Of a DNA stretch of 64,000 nt, positions 48,385-56,140 are shown piece by piece. Within the stretch, counting starts at the first letter, position 1; the number at the start of each line of letters is the position of its first letter. Source of the stretch: an uncultured Sphingomonas sp. (GTDB taxonomy: Bacteria > Pseudomonadota > Alphaproteobacteria > Sphingomonadales > Sphingomonadaceae); NCBI RefSeq assembly GCF_913776855.1, contig NZ_CAJYQD010000025.1, positions 1-64,000 of the forward strand. Direction: 5' to 3'. A program made the translations under genes and the position numbers. The notes under the pieces were generated by a model. The model saw only the letters and a list, made by a program, of their open reading frames with translations, was not told where the DNA came from and made no database searches.

Positions 48385-48837
48385 TTGCGCGAACTGGTGG
48401 AGCGGCGGCTGGTCGAGGGGCAGGTACGCGACGAGCCGGGCGGCCGGCGGGTGCAGGTGAACCTGCGCGAATCGCCGCTCGACTGGCTGCGGTCGCGGTC
48501 GCTGGTCGACGCGCGGCAATATGAAGCGGGCGAGCGGCTGCGCGGCGATTATGAACGCGCGGCGCTGGGGCCGCGGGTGACGATGCGCTGGGACGGGGCG
48601 CCGCGCGGGGGTATCGGGATCCCAAGCGATCCGTCGGGCGGACAGGTCGCGGCGAAGGCGCGGTTCGATGCGGCGGTGACGGCGGTCGGGCCGGGGCTGT
48701 CGGATATCTTGTGGCGGACGGTGTGCGCGAACGAAGGGCTGCCGGCGGCGGAAAAGGCGCTGGGCTGGCCGGCGCGGGCCGGGCGGCTGGTGCTTACGCT
48801 GGCGCTCGATCGGCTGGCGGCGCATTATGGTTTTTAG
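48385..48837 (+). CDS. DUF6456 domain protein
   Basis: This is a 150-residue basic protein. The DUF6456-like core is SPLDWLRSRSL (about 30-40), YEAGERLRGDYERA and the C-terminal LDRLAAHYGF. I chose the TTG start at 48385 because GGAGG (48374-48378) sits 6 bp before it; upstream codons in this frame are antisense to the XRE gene. Members often sit near XRE regulators in sphingomonads. Function unknown, possibly DNA-binding. Confidence 0.75.
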   Translation: MRELVERRLVEGQVRDEPGGRRVQVNLRESPLDWLRSRSLVDARQYEAGERLRGDYERAALGPRVTMRWDGAPRGGIGIPSDPSGGQVAAKARFDAAVTAVGPGLSDILWRTVCANEGLPAAEKALGWPARAGRLVLTLALDRLAAHYGF

Positions 48838-48844
48838 AGAAGAC

Positions 48845-48923
48845 GGCACCGGCCCCCTCCCCCGCCCCGCCACCCAATCAGGAAACAGGCGTGGGTGGCG
48901 GGGTGGGGGCGGGGGCCGGTGCC
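48845..48923. terminator. long bidirectional hairpin overlapping the DUF2339 3' end
   Basis: Arms 48845-48876 and 48892-48923 pair over 32 bp with two mismatches, leaving a 15-nt loop. The DUF2339 stop codon lies in the loop, and the right arm encodes the Pro-rich C-terminus (APTPPPTPVS). It separates convergent DUF6456 and DUF2339. A smaller hairpin with the same GGCNCCGGCCC start is at 59364-59404. Confidence 0.65.
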
Positions 48924-51358
48924 GCCACGACAACGAACCGCCGATACGCCCAGCCGATGCCGATCAACGCGCCGCCCAGCGCCATGAACGACAGGATGCG
49001 CAGCACGCCTTCCAGCGCGGCGGCGTCGATCAGGAAGACCTTCAGCGTGGTGAGCGTCAGCAGCGTCAGGCCGAAGCGACGCAGATCGGCGCTGCCCGTT
49101 GCGATACCGCGCCACAGCCACAGGATCGCGAGCGCGAGCATCGCCGCCGAATAGCCGCCATTTTCGGCAAGGCCGATCGGCCCCGTGAGCAGCGTGCCGT
49201 GCGCGATCTGGCGGATGGTGGCGAGCGTCGCGGCGAGGGTGAGCAGCGCGGCGATCAGGCTGCGGCGCGGCAGGTCGGAGAGGCGCCAGATCAGCGCGGC
49301 GGCAAAGCCGAGATGCAACGTCGCGGCGTTGAGCAGCGGGAGCGGCCCGACCGCCTGCGCGATCCAGACCGGGTTGAGCCCGAGCAGGTCGTACCAGGCG
49401 AGCCGTGCCAGCCCGAGGGTGAGGAACGCGGTGGCGAGCCGACGATGCCGCCCCCACAGCACGGCACCGATCAGCAGCGCGAGATCGGTCAGCAGCGCTC
49501 GTTCGATGAACCCGTTGGCCTGGAAGGCGGGCAGGGTGGCGATGGCTAAGGGTTGCTTCAGCAGGACATAGCCGCCCAGCACGCTCAGGCCGATCTGCAA
49601 CGGCAGGATCAGCCGGCGGGCCGGGCCGAACAGGGTCGGCGCGCGCCATGCCGCGCCGAGGACCGCGATGCCAGGCAAGAGGATCAGCGTGGCGGCGTCG
49701 ATCGCGCTCGGCAGATAGGCATAGGGGAAGACGTCGAAGCCGAGCGACTTGCCGAGCGCGGTCAGCATCTGCGCGATCGGTTCGGCGGCGGCGATCAACA
49801 GCAACAGCCATGGCAGGATCGCCAGCCGCCCGATCGCCTGCCGGTCGAAGCGCAGCGCGGCGACCAGCACGCCGCCGGCTGCCAACGGGGCAAGGGCAAG
49901 CCATGTCGTGGGCAGGAGCATGGCGAACAGGATGCCGATGGCGAGCGCAACGGTGGCGATCCCGCCGACCAGTCCGACATCGCCCTGGTCGCTCCTGTCG
50001 CGATGCCGCCATGCCAGCGCGGCTCCGGCCAGTGCGAGCAGCAGCCACAGCACCGGGCGGGCGATCCACGGTGTGCAGAGCTGCGTGACGAGCAGCGGCC
50101 CGATGCTGCCGATCAGCGCAAGCCATGCCCAGCCGGTGCCGCGCCGCGACAGGGCGGCCCCGGTCCCGGCGAAGATCAGCATCGCGACGGGCACCATGGC
50201 CTCGGTCGCGTTGCCGTCGTCCTGTACCATTCCCGCGCCGGTGAGGATCGTGACGAGGAGCGCGGCGGCGAGGGCCGCGGGGAGCAGCGTCGCGTCGCGC
50301 CATGCGAGGAACAGCGCGGCGGCGGAAAGGGTGAGGTAGAAGCTCCACGCCAGCCATGAAAAGTCGAGCATCGGGGCCAGCGCCAGCATCTGCACCAGCG
50401 CGACAAGCAGCGGCGCGGCACGCAGCCATGGCCGGGCAATGACGGCGCGGGGAAGCGCGAGGCTGCCGCCGATCGCAAGCGCGATCAGGAACGCGGCAAT
50501 ACCGCCAAGGCTGTCCGGCGGGACCAGGGCAATCAGCAGGGCGACCCAGCCGAACGCCGCGAGCAGCGCCGACAGCGCGAGCCATGCCCAGCCCCGCAGG
50601 ATCGCCAGCGCCAGCAACGCGGCGACGAACAGGCCGAGATAGACGAGCAGCGCGCCGATCCCGGCGGCGTCATAGCCCGCGACCAGGGGTGCTGCGAACC
50701 CGCCGACCAGCGCCATGATGGCGGTCGGTGGGCCATGGCGCAGCGCCAGGAACAGGCCGAGCGCGGTCACGGCCAGCATGATCGCGAACCCGGTCGCCGG
50801 GCCGATCAGGTGATAGAGCGCGGCGGCGAGATAAAGCGTGGCATAGGCCGAGGCGATGCCGGCGCCGGCCAGCACCTGTGCGATGCGGGGATCGTCACGG
50901 GTGGCGGGGATGCGGCGTGCGGCCTCGCTGCCGATCAGCAGGGCGATCGCGAACAAGGCGGCGAGCGCGGTGCGGATCGCGGGGGTCAGCCATCCCGCCT
51001 CGATCGACAGGCGGACGAGGAAGATACCGCCGACCACCAGCGCCAGCCCGCCGATCCATACCGGCAACCGGCTGCCGATCAGCGTTTCGAAGTCGGCGGC
51101 CGGGCGCGTCGGGCGAGGGAGGGGAATGCGTCGCTCTCGCGGGGCATCGGCTCGCGGGGCATCGGAAGGCGCAGTCGCGGCGGCGGCCGGCCGGGACGCG
51201 ACGGGCGCGGGGGCCGGCACCGGTGGCGATGCCGGCTCGACCGGGCGCGGTCCCCGCCGTTCCAGCGCGTCGACACGCCGCTGCAACTGGACCAGCAGGA
51301 CCGTCTGCGCGATCACGGCGAGGAGGAGGACTATCGTCACGATAGCGGATTGTGGCAC
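48878..51358 (-). CDS. DUF2339 polytopic membrane protein
   Basis: About 826 residues long, this protein has an N-terminal anchor (VTIVLLLAVIAQTVLLV), a Pro/Ala linker, then IGSRLPVWIGGLALVVGGIFLVRLS, the DUF2339 start (given by its ends), and more than 20 hydrophobic helices. The role is unknown, and the family is common in Gram-negative bacteria. The start is uncertain: GTG at 51358 is preferred because upstream codons overlap the divergent GST gene, but an ATG at 51409 is in frame. Confidence 0.82.
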   Translation of the reverse strand: MPQSAIVTIVLLLAVIAQTVLLVQLQRRVDALERRGPRPVEPASPPVPAPAPVASRPAAAATAPSDAPRADAPRERRIPLPRPTRPAADFETLIGSRLPVWIGGLALVVGGIFLVRLSIEAGWLTPAIRTALAALFAIALLIGSEAARRIPATRDDPRIAQVLAGAGIASAYATLYLAAALYHLIGPATGFAIMLAVTALGLFLALRHGPPTAIMALVGGFAAPLVAGYDAAGIGALLVYLGLFVAALLALAILRGWAWLALSALLAAFGWVALLIALVPPDSLGGIAAFLIALAIGGSLALPRAVIARPWLRAAPLLVALVQMLALAPMLDFSWLAWSFYLTLSAAALFLAWRDATLLPAALAAALLVTILTGAGMVQDDGNATEAMVPVAMLIFAGTGAALSRRGTGWAWLALIGSIGPLLVTQLCTPWIARPVLWLLLALAGAALAWRHRDRSDQGDVGLVGGIATVALAIGILFAMLLPTTWLALAPLAAGGVLVAALRFDRQAIGRLAILPWLLLLIAAAEPIAQMLTALGKSLGFDVFPYAYLPSAIDAATLILLPGIAVLGAAWRAPTLFGPARRLILPLQIGLSVLGGYVLLKQPLAIATLPAFQANGFIERALLTDLALLIGAVLWGRHRRLATAFLTLGLARLAWYDLLGLNPVWIAQAVGPLPLLNAATLHLGFAAALIWRLSDLPRRSLIAALLTLAATLATIRQIAHGTLLTGPIGLAENGGYSAAMLALAILWLWRGIATGSADLRRFGLTLLTLTTLKVFLIDAAALEGVLRILSFMALGGALIGIGWAYRRFVVVAAPAPAPTPPPTPVS

Positions 51359-51407
51359 AGCCGACCGGCCGGTGTCGCCCCTTTCGCGCGCGCCGGGGGG
51401 AGATCGC

Positions 51408-52073
51408 ATGTCGATACAGCTATTTGGTTCGACCATTTCGCCGTTCGTCCGCAAGGTCGCGGTGTTCGCCGAGGAAAAGGGGATCGCGTTCGACCTGGTC
51501 CCGGCCGCGCCCGGCGATACCTCGCCGGCATTCCGCGCGATCAGTCCGTTCGGGCAGATCCCGGCGATGGTCGATGGCGATTTCTCATTGGCCGATTCGA
51601 GCGCGATCGTGACCTATCTCGAGACGAAACATCCCGATCCGGCGCTGATTCCGGCAGAGGCGCAGGCGCGCGGGCGGACGATCTGGTTCGACGAGCTGGC
51701 GGACACGGTGGTGTTCGCGGCAGGAAGGGCCATGCTCTTCAACCGGGTGGTCGGGCCATTGTTTCGGGGTGGTGCGGGCGATGCCGCGGCGGCGGATGCG
51801 GCGGAGCGCGACCAGTGGCCGGCGATCCTCACCTATGTGAACGCGGAAATCGGCGATCGGGACTTTCTGGTCGGGAACACGCTGACGCTGGCCGATATCG
51901 CGATCGCCAGCGCATTCGCCAGTACGCTGCACGCCTGTGCGCCGGTCGATGCGGCAGTGTATCCGAACCTGGCGCGCTATCTGGACGCGATGCTGGCACG
52001 GCCGGCCTTTGCTACCCGTGTGGCGGGTGAGCGCGCGTTTATCGCGCGGGCGCGGGAAAGGGTTTTGAAATGA
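51408..52073 (+). CDS. glutathione S-transferase family protein
   Basis: The 221-residue product has a thioredoxin-like N-terminal domain (LFGSTISPFVRKVAVFAEEKG, given by LFGSTISPF and KVAVFAEEKG) with the SADSSAI-type glutathione site (LADSSAIVTYLE), and an all-helical C-terminal domain (GNTLTLADIAIAS). The S/P of ISPFVRK occupies the catalytic region. GGGGGGAG precedes the ATG. Its stop overlaps the dapF-like start by 4 bp, so the two are coupled. Confidence 0.87.
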   Translation: MSIQLFGSTISPFVRKVAVFAEEKGIAFDLVPAAPGDTSPAFRAISPFGQIPAMVDGDFSLADSSAIVTYLETKHPDPALIPAEAQARGRTIWFDELADTVVFAAGRAMLFNRVVGPLFRGGAGDAAAADAAERDQWPAILTYVNAEIGDRDFLVGNTLTLADIAIASAFASTLHACAPVDAAVYPNLARYLDAMLARPAFATRVAGERAFIARARERVLK

Positions 52074-53020
52074 AACTTTCTTTCGTGAAATGCCATGGGT
52101 CGGGGAATGATTTTCCGCTGGTCGATGCGCGGGCGATCGACCTGGACGATGCGGCGTGGGCGCGGGTCGCGCGGGCGCTGGCGGATCGGTCGGGCGATGT
52201 CGGCGGGGACGGGCTGTTGCTGCTAACCGGTTCGCATAAAAGCAATATTTTCGGGATGCGGATGTTCAATCCCGATGGGTCGGAGGCGGAGACGTGCCTG
52301 AACGGCCTCCGCTGTACCGCGCGGCTGGGGTTCGAGGTGACCGACACCAGCGAGGGCCAAGTGCGGTTGAAGACCAGCGTCGCGCAAGCGCGGATGGTCG
52401 CGCCGATCGCGCACGGCGTCGCCACGATCGAGACGAAGGTCGGGCCGGTGTCGCTTAGCCCCGGCGATGTCGGGTTGACCATCGGCGACGCACCGTTCGT
52501 CGAGGCGGTCATTCCCGGACTGCCGAGCGCGCGGCGCTTCACCGCGGTGGCGATGCCCAACCCGCATCTGGTGGCGTTCGTGGAGGCAGTGGACGAGGGC
52601 GAGCTGGTCCGGCTGGGCGACTGGTGCGAGGGTGGGCCGGCGCTGATCCCGACGCGCGCCAATGTCAGCTTCGTCGAGCTGCGCGAGGCGGATCATGCAC
52701 CCGCGCTGTTCGTGCGGACCTATGAACGCGGCGTCGGGCTGACCAACAGCTGCGGCAGCGCGATGGCGGCGTCGACCCATGCGGCGGCGCGGACGGGGCG
52801 GATCGGCTGGGGTGTCGAGACGCGCGTCTTCAATCGTGGCGGCATGGTGCGGGCAAAGGCCGATGCCGATGGCGTGGTGACCATCGCCGGCAACGCGACG
52901 TTCGAATGGGACGGCGAGATCGAGGTCGATCCGGCGACCGGGGTCGCGGGCGCGCTCAGGATCGTCGGGCGGCGCGACGGGGAAGTCGCGGCGTGGGAGG
53001 CGATGCTGGCGGGGTTGTGA
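52070..53020 (+). CDS. dapF: DapF-like epimerase/racemase, divergent active site
   Basis: This 316-residue protein has the DapF double-domain fold. The two active-site cysteines are kept: C76 in ETCLNGLRC and C228 in TNSCGSA. Surrounding residues differ from ordinary DapF, which reads CGNG and ACGTG. FVKCHGSGNDF replaces the usual FTKMHGLGNDF. It may be the genome's diaminopimelate epimerase or a related amino-acid racemase. It is co-translated with a GST gene. Confidence 0.75.
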   Translation: MKLSFVKCHGSGNDFPLVDARAIDLDDAAWARVARALADRSGDVGGDGLLLLTGSHKSNIFGMRMFNPDGSEAETCLNGLRCTARLGFEVTDTSEGQVRLKTSVAQARMVAPIAHGVATIETKVGPVSLSPGDVGLTIGDAPFVEAVIPGLPSARRFTAVAMPNPHLVAFVEAVDEGELVRLGDWCEGGPALIPTRANVSFVELREADHAPALFVRTYERGVGLTNSCGSAMAASTHAAARTGRIGWGVETRVFNRGGMVRAKADADGVVTIAGNATFEWDGEIEVDPATGVAGALRIVGRRDGEVAAWEAMLAGL

Positions 53021-53035
53021 CTTTTTCCCTGCCGT

Positions 53036-53160
53036 CCCGTTTGCTTCGAGCGCAGGTTCGAGCTTGTCGAGAACCGTAGTCGAGACGGGGGTGCCCCAAG
53101 CGGGTGGGTTCTCGACGGGCGGTTCTCGACAAGCTCGAACCTGCTCGAACTGAACGGGTT
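53036..53160. repeat. family C repeat, copy 2
   Basis: GCTTCGAGCGCAGG...GAACCGTAGTCGAG is followed by GTTCTCGAC twice and AAGCTCGAACCTGCTCGAACTGAACGG (shown by ends AAGCTCGAAC and GAACTGAACGG). It lies between the convergent dapF-like and DUF2384 genes. Confidence 0.8.
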
Positions 53161-53184
53161 TGGAATAAGGTTGGGGACGCGGGG

Positions 53185-53496
53185 CTACCTCTCCCGCGCG
53201 ACCATCGCCGCCTCGACCAGCGTCAGTCCTTCTGGACTGGCGATCGCCAGGTCGAGCGGGCGGCCGCCGAGGCTTTCGTCGTGGGCGTTGAGGAACGCCA
53301 TGGCCGCGTCGCGTTCGCCGAAATGGCGGAAGGCGCTGGTCGCGACCTGGCCCTGGCGGGTCGCCTGTTCCGGGGTGAGGCGGACGGTCGTGTATTTGCG
53401 GCGGAACTTCATCGCGCCGGGACGCTGCGCCGGTTCGGCAGCGGTCGTAGCAGGCGCGTCGACCAGGCCGGGCGCGGGATCGGCGACGGCGGTCAT
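53185..53496 (-). CDS. MbcA/ParS/Xre antitoxin-type protein (DUF2384)
   Basis: This 103-residue protein has a C-terminal DUF2384 core (FRHFGERDAAMAFLNAHD, GGRPLDLAIASPEG, VEAAM). Such domains bind RES toxins in Xre-RES and ParST systems. Here no RES gene is adjacent. A 56-residue protein overlaps its start by 4 bp instead. The N-terminal 40 residues are Pro/Ala-rich and low in complexity. Confidence 0.78.
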   Translation of the reverse strand: MTAVADPAPGLVDAPATTAAEPAQRPGAMKFRRKYTTVRLTPEQATRQGQVATSAFRHFGERDAAMAFLNAHDESLGGRPLDLAIASPEGLTLVEAAMVARER

Positions 53497-53663
53497 GCCG
53501 CCACCATCCGGCCCGAGGCGCCGAGCAGGTCGCGCAACGCCGCGATCCGGCGTTCATAGCCGCGCGCCATCCCCCCATGCGCATGGGCGGCCTCGACCGA
53601 TGTGGCATGGGCGGCGCGCATCAGCGAAACCTGATGGCGGTGGAGAAGATCGTTGAGGTCCAT
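53493..53663 (-). CDS. small helical protein coupled to the DUF2384 gene
   Basis: This 56-residue ORF starts at ATG 53663 behind CGGGAGCG and ends in the ATGA overlap with the DUF2384 start. It begins MDLNDLLHRHQVS and is rich in Ala, His and Arg; the whole chain is predicted helical by eye, with HATSVEAAHAHGG in the middle. No toxin or known family is recognised. The overlap and good ribosome binding site argue that it is real. Confidence 0.65.
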   Translation of the reverse strand: MDLNDLLHRHQVSLMRAAHATSVEAAHAHGGMARGYERRIAALRDLLGASGRMVAA

Positions 53664-53795
53664 GGTTTGACGCTCCCGACAGCGTAAGCGGAAGCGCGTG
53701 CGTCTCCCGGTCGCTGGCGCCTACGGACCATCTGCCAACGATGCATCCTATGTGGGGATGCGGGGGGCGATCCGCCATGGCTGTGGAGAAACGAA

Positions 53796-53820
53796 CCAAA
53801 TGGGAACATTTGGGTTGACA
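53796..53820 (+). promoter_or_regulatory. candidate operator/promoter of the GTA cluster
   Basis: A perfect 7-bp inverted repeat CCAAATG-GGAA-CATTTGG (53796-53813) is followed 2 bp later by a consensus -35 TTGACA (53815-53820). I see no good -10 at 16-18 bp (CACAAA), so an activator may be needed. The half-site GGAACAT recurs near 53848. The interval 53664-53919 otherwise holds only promoters for the divergent units. Confidence 0.5.
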
Positions 53821-53919
53821 GCGCAACGCTCTTATGGCACAAAACAGGAACATCGGGAAGTGTGGGGTTCGGGGCCGGGCGGAAACGTCGTCGGCCCCGA
53901 CGTGCGTCTGGGGGTGGGC

Positions 53920-54408
53920 ATGAGCAAGGAAGAGGTGCTGGCGACGGGCGCCAATCGCCCGGTGCAGAAACAGCGCATCGCGCAAGGATGGACGCCGAGC
54001 CGACGTGAACAGTTTCTCGATCATGTCGCCGCCACCTGCAACGTGCGGGCGGCGACCGAAGCGGTCGGGCTGTCGCAGGCCAGCGTCTATGCGCTCAGGC
54101 GACGCGATCCCGCCTTTGCCGAGCAATGGCGCATGGCGTTGCTGGCCGGGTATGACCGGCTGGAAGAAATGCTGCTGGCCAAGGCGATCGCAGTGCTGGA
54201 CGAGGTTGCGGTCGGCGATCCGGATCAGGTCGTGACGGGGGCGATCAGCGTCGAGCAGGCGATCAAGCTGCTCGACCGGCATCGTGCCGTGGTGAAGCCG
54301 GGTACCGGTCGTCGCGAGGCGCAACTGCGCGCGACGCAGGCCGAAACCGACGCGATGCTGATCGCCCGGATCAAGGCGATGCGCGGCAAGCAGGAGCGCC
54401 GGGTATGA
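53920..54408 (+). CDS. GTA cluster first gene, HTH protein, putative small terminase
   Basis: The 162-residue product has a helix-turn-helix-like region (CNVRAATEAVGLSQASVYALRRRD) followed by a helical part (GYDRLEEMLLAKAIAVLDE) and a charged tail. This matches the small gene that precedes the large terminase in GTA-like clusters. ATG 53920 is chosen because an earlier in-frame ATG at 53800 lies inside the palindromic operator. Its stop overlaps the terminase start. Confidence 0.75.
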   Translation: MSKEEVLATGANRPVQKQRIAQGWTPSRREQFLDHVAATCNVRAATEAVGLSQASVYALRRRDPAFAEQWRMALLAGYDRLEEMLLAKAIAVLDEVAVGDPDQVVTGAISVEQAIKLLDRHRAVVKPGTGRREAQLRATQAETDAMLIARIKAMRGKQERRV

Positions 54409-55712
54409 GCGGCGTCGATCCGCTGGTCGCGGCGATGGCCGAATTGAATGACGCGCAGCTCGAACGGTTTCTGCTGAAGGTCACGCCGCATCGGCGGCGC
54501 GAGCTGGCAACGCGGTTCAAACTATGGGCGCATGACGGACAGACGATCGCCGACCAGGATTGGACAGTGTGGCTGATCCAGGCGGGGCGCGGGTTCGGCA
54601 AGACGCGCGCCGGATCGGAATGGGTGTGCGCGCAGGCGGCCGAGCGGCGCGACCTGCGCATCGCGCTGGTCGGGGCGACGCGGCGCGATGTCGAAAGCGT
54701 GATGGTGCGCGGCCCCGCCGGCCTGCTGGCGATCGGGCGGCATTACGGGCCGGTCGCATGGCGTCCGTCGCGCGGCGTGGTCGAGTTCGGATCGGGGGCC
54801 GAGGCGCATGTCTATGCCGCCGAAAGCCCGGAGGGACTGCGCGGGCCGGAGCATCATGTCGCGTGGTGTGACGAGCTGGCCAAATGGCGCAATGCCGATG
54901 CGACGTGGGACAATCTGATGATGGGGATGCGGATGGGCGAGCGGCCGCAGACGCTGGTCACGACCACGCCGCGCGTCATTCCGCTGCTGCGCCGCATCCG
55001 CGCGATGGAGGGCGTGCGGATCAGCGGCGGGCGGTCGCGCGACAATCGCCATCTGTCGGAGAGCTGGTTCGCGCAGATCGAGGGGGCCTATGCCGGCACG
55101 CGGCTGGGGCGGCAGGAGCTGGACGGCGAGCTGATCGAGGATGTCGCGGGCGCCTTGTGGGAGCGGGCGGTGATCGAGGCGCGGCGGGTGGACAAGGTAC
55201 CCGCGCTGGTGCGCGTGGTGGTTGGGGTCGATCCACCCGCCGGGATCGGCGGCGATGCGTGCGGCATCGTCGCGGTCGGCAAGGGCGCGGACGGGTTCGC
55301 CTATGTGCTGGAGGATGCGAGCGTTTCGGGGTTGTCGCCCGAGGGCTGGGCAGCAGCGGTCGCAGCGTGTGCGGCACGGCATGGTGCCGATCGGGTGGTG
55401 GCGGAGGCGAACCAGGGCGGGGCGATGGTCGCGAGCGTGCTGCGCGCGGCGGATGCCGCTCTGCCGGTGCGGCTGGTCCATGCGTCGCGCGGCAAGGTCG
55501 CGCGGGCGGAGCCGGTGGCGGCGCTCTATACGAGTGCGCGGGCGTTCCATGTCGGCGCGTTTCCCGCGCTGGAGGACGAACTGTGCGGGCTGGTCACCGG
55601 CGGCGGGTATGAGGGGCCGGGGCGGTCGCCGGATCGGGCCGATGCGCTGGTGTGGGCGATGTTCGAGCTGATGCTGGGGAGCAAGGGGGAGGCGGTGGTG
55701 CGGGTGTTGTGA
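54405..55712 (+). CDS. large terminase, GTA type (gp2)
   Basis: This 435-residue DNA-packaging ATPase/nuclease has Walker A AGRGFGKT (60-67), Walker B VAWCDE (152-157), and the nuclease domain starting GVDPPAG (D276) with metal residues continuing to PDRADALVWA. It would pump DNA into procapsids. The start overlaps the upstream gene (ATGA). Confidence 0.92.
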   Translation: MSGVDPLVAAMAELNDAQLERFLLKVTPHRRRELATRFKLWAHDGQTIADQDWTVWLIQAGRGFGKTRAGSEWVCAQAAERRDLRIALVGATRRDVESVMVRGPAGLLAIGRHYGPVAWRPSRGVVEFGSGAEAHVYAAESPEGLRGPEHHVAWCDELAKWRNADATWDNLMMGMRMGERPQTLVTTTPRVIPLLRRIRAMEGVRISGGRSRDNRHLSESWFAQIEGAYAGTRLGRQELDGELIEDVAGALWERAVIEARRVDKVPALVRVVVGVDPPAGIGGDACGIVAVGKGADGFAYVLEDASVSGLSPEGWAAAVAACAARHGADRVVAEANQGGAMVASVLRAADAALPVRLVHASRGKVARAEPVAALYTSARAFHVGAFPALEDELCGLVTGGGYEGPGRSPDRADALVWAMFELMLGSKGEAVVRVL

Positions 55713-55732
55713 GGCTTCGCTTTCTTACCGGC

Positions 55733-55849
55733 TGGGTTCTCGACGAGGATCGGGTCGGTTGTCCCCCGGACAATCCTGAACCATGCGGGGCATGGTTCAC
55801 CCGATCCTCTTCTCGACAGGCTCGAAGCTGCTCGAACTGAACGGGGTGG
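55733..55849. repeat. family C right half with a nested palindrome
   Basis: GGGTTCTCGAC and TTCTCGACAGGCTCGAAGC...GAACGGGG belong to family C, but 65 bp from GAGGATCGGGT to ACCCGATCCTC are inserted. This insert is itself a palindrome, with inner AACCATGCGGGGCATGGTT. It is part of the 428-bp gene-free gap between terminase and portal. Confidence 0.75.
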
Positions 55850-55900
55850 GTGGGGTTGGGGGCGATTACCCTTCCATCCACCTGCCTCCATTTCTTCCCC

Positions 55901-55966
55901 TCCCGTTCGCTTCGAGCGCAGGTTCGAGCTTGTCGAGAACCGTAGTCGAGAGGGGGGTTCCGCGAG
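55901..55966. repeat. family C left half
   Basis: GCTTCGAGCGCAGGTTCG, then AGCTTGTCGAGAACCG and TAGTCGAGAGGGG, equals the left part of copies 1 and 2. A separate hairpin ACCCCGGATC/GTCCGGGGT follows at 55995-56020. Confidence 0.75.
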
Positions 55967-56048
55967 CGCGCGGTTTCGATCGTAGAAGAAGAAGCGGGAC
56001 CCCGGATCAAGTCCGGGGTGACGGTGGGGCGGACGGCGGTGTTCATGG

Positions 56049-56081
56049 CCCTGGCCCCCCGCCTTCGCGGGGGTACGTCCA
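56049..56081. repeat. family B half unit
   Basis: CCCCCCGCCTTCGCGGGGGTACG is a single arm of family B (56054-56076 region), 60 bp before the portal gene. Confidence 0.65.
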
Positions 56082-56140
56082 CCTTCGTCGCAAGGCCGTC
56101 ACAACATAACCGGGCACGGCCCGATAGCAGGAGAACACGC

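Noticed and set aside
53493..53663. RES toxin partner for DUF2384
   Set aside because: The 56-residue product is far too short and lacks the Arg-Glu-Ser motif residues of RES domains.
53815..53843. Complete sigma70 promoter for the GTA cluster
   Set aside because: TTGACA is perfect but the hexamer at 17 bp is CACAAA, too poor to claim a -10, so only an operator/-35 is reported.
53698..53919. Earlier start for the first GTA gene
   Set aside because: The in-frame ATG at 53800 falls inside the palindromic operator and the added residues lack family character; 53920 is preferred.
55713..56140. CRISPR array
   Set aside because: Repeats are palindromes of different types at irregular spacing without uniform spacers, and no cas genes are near.
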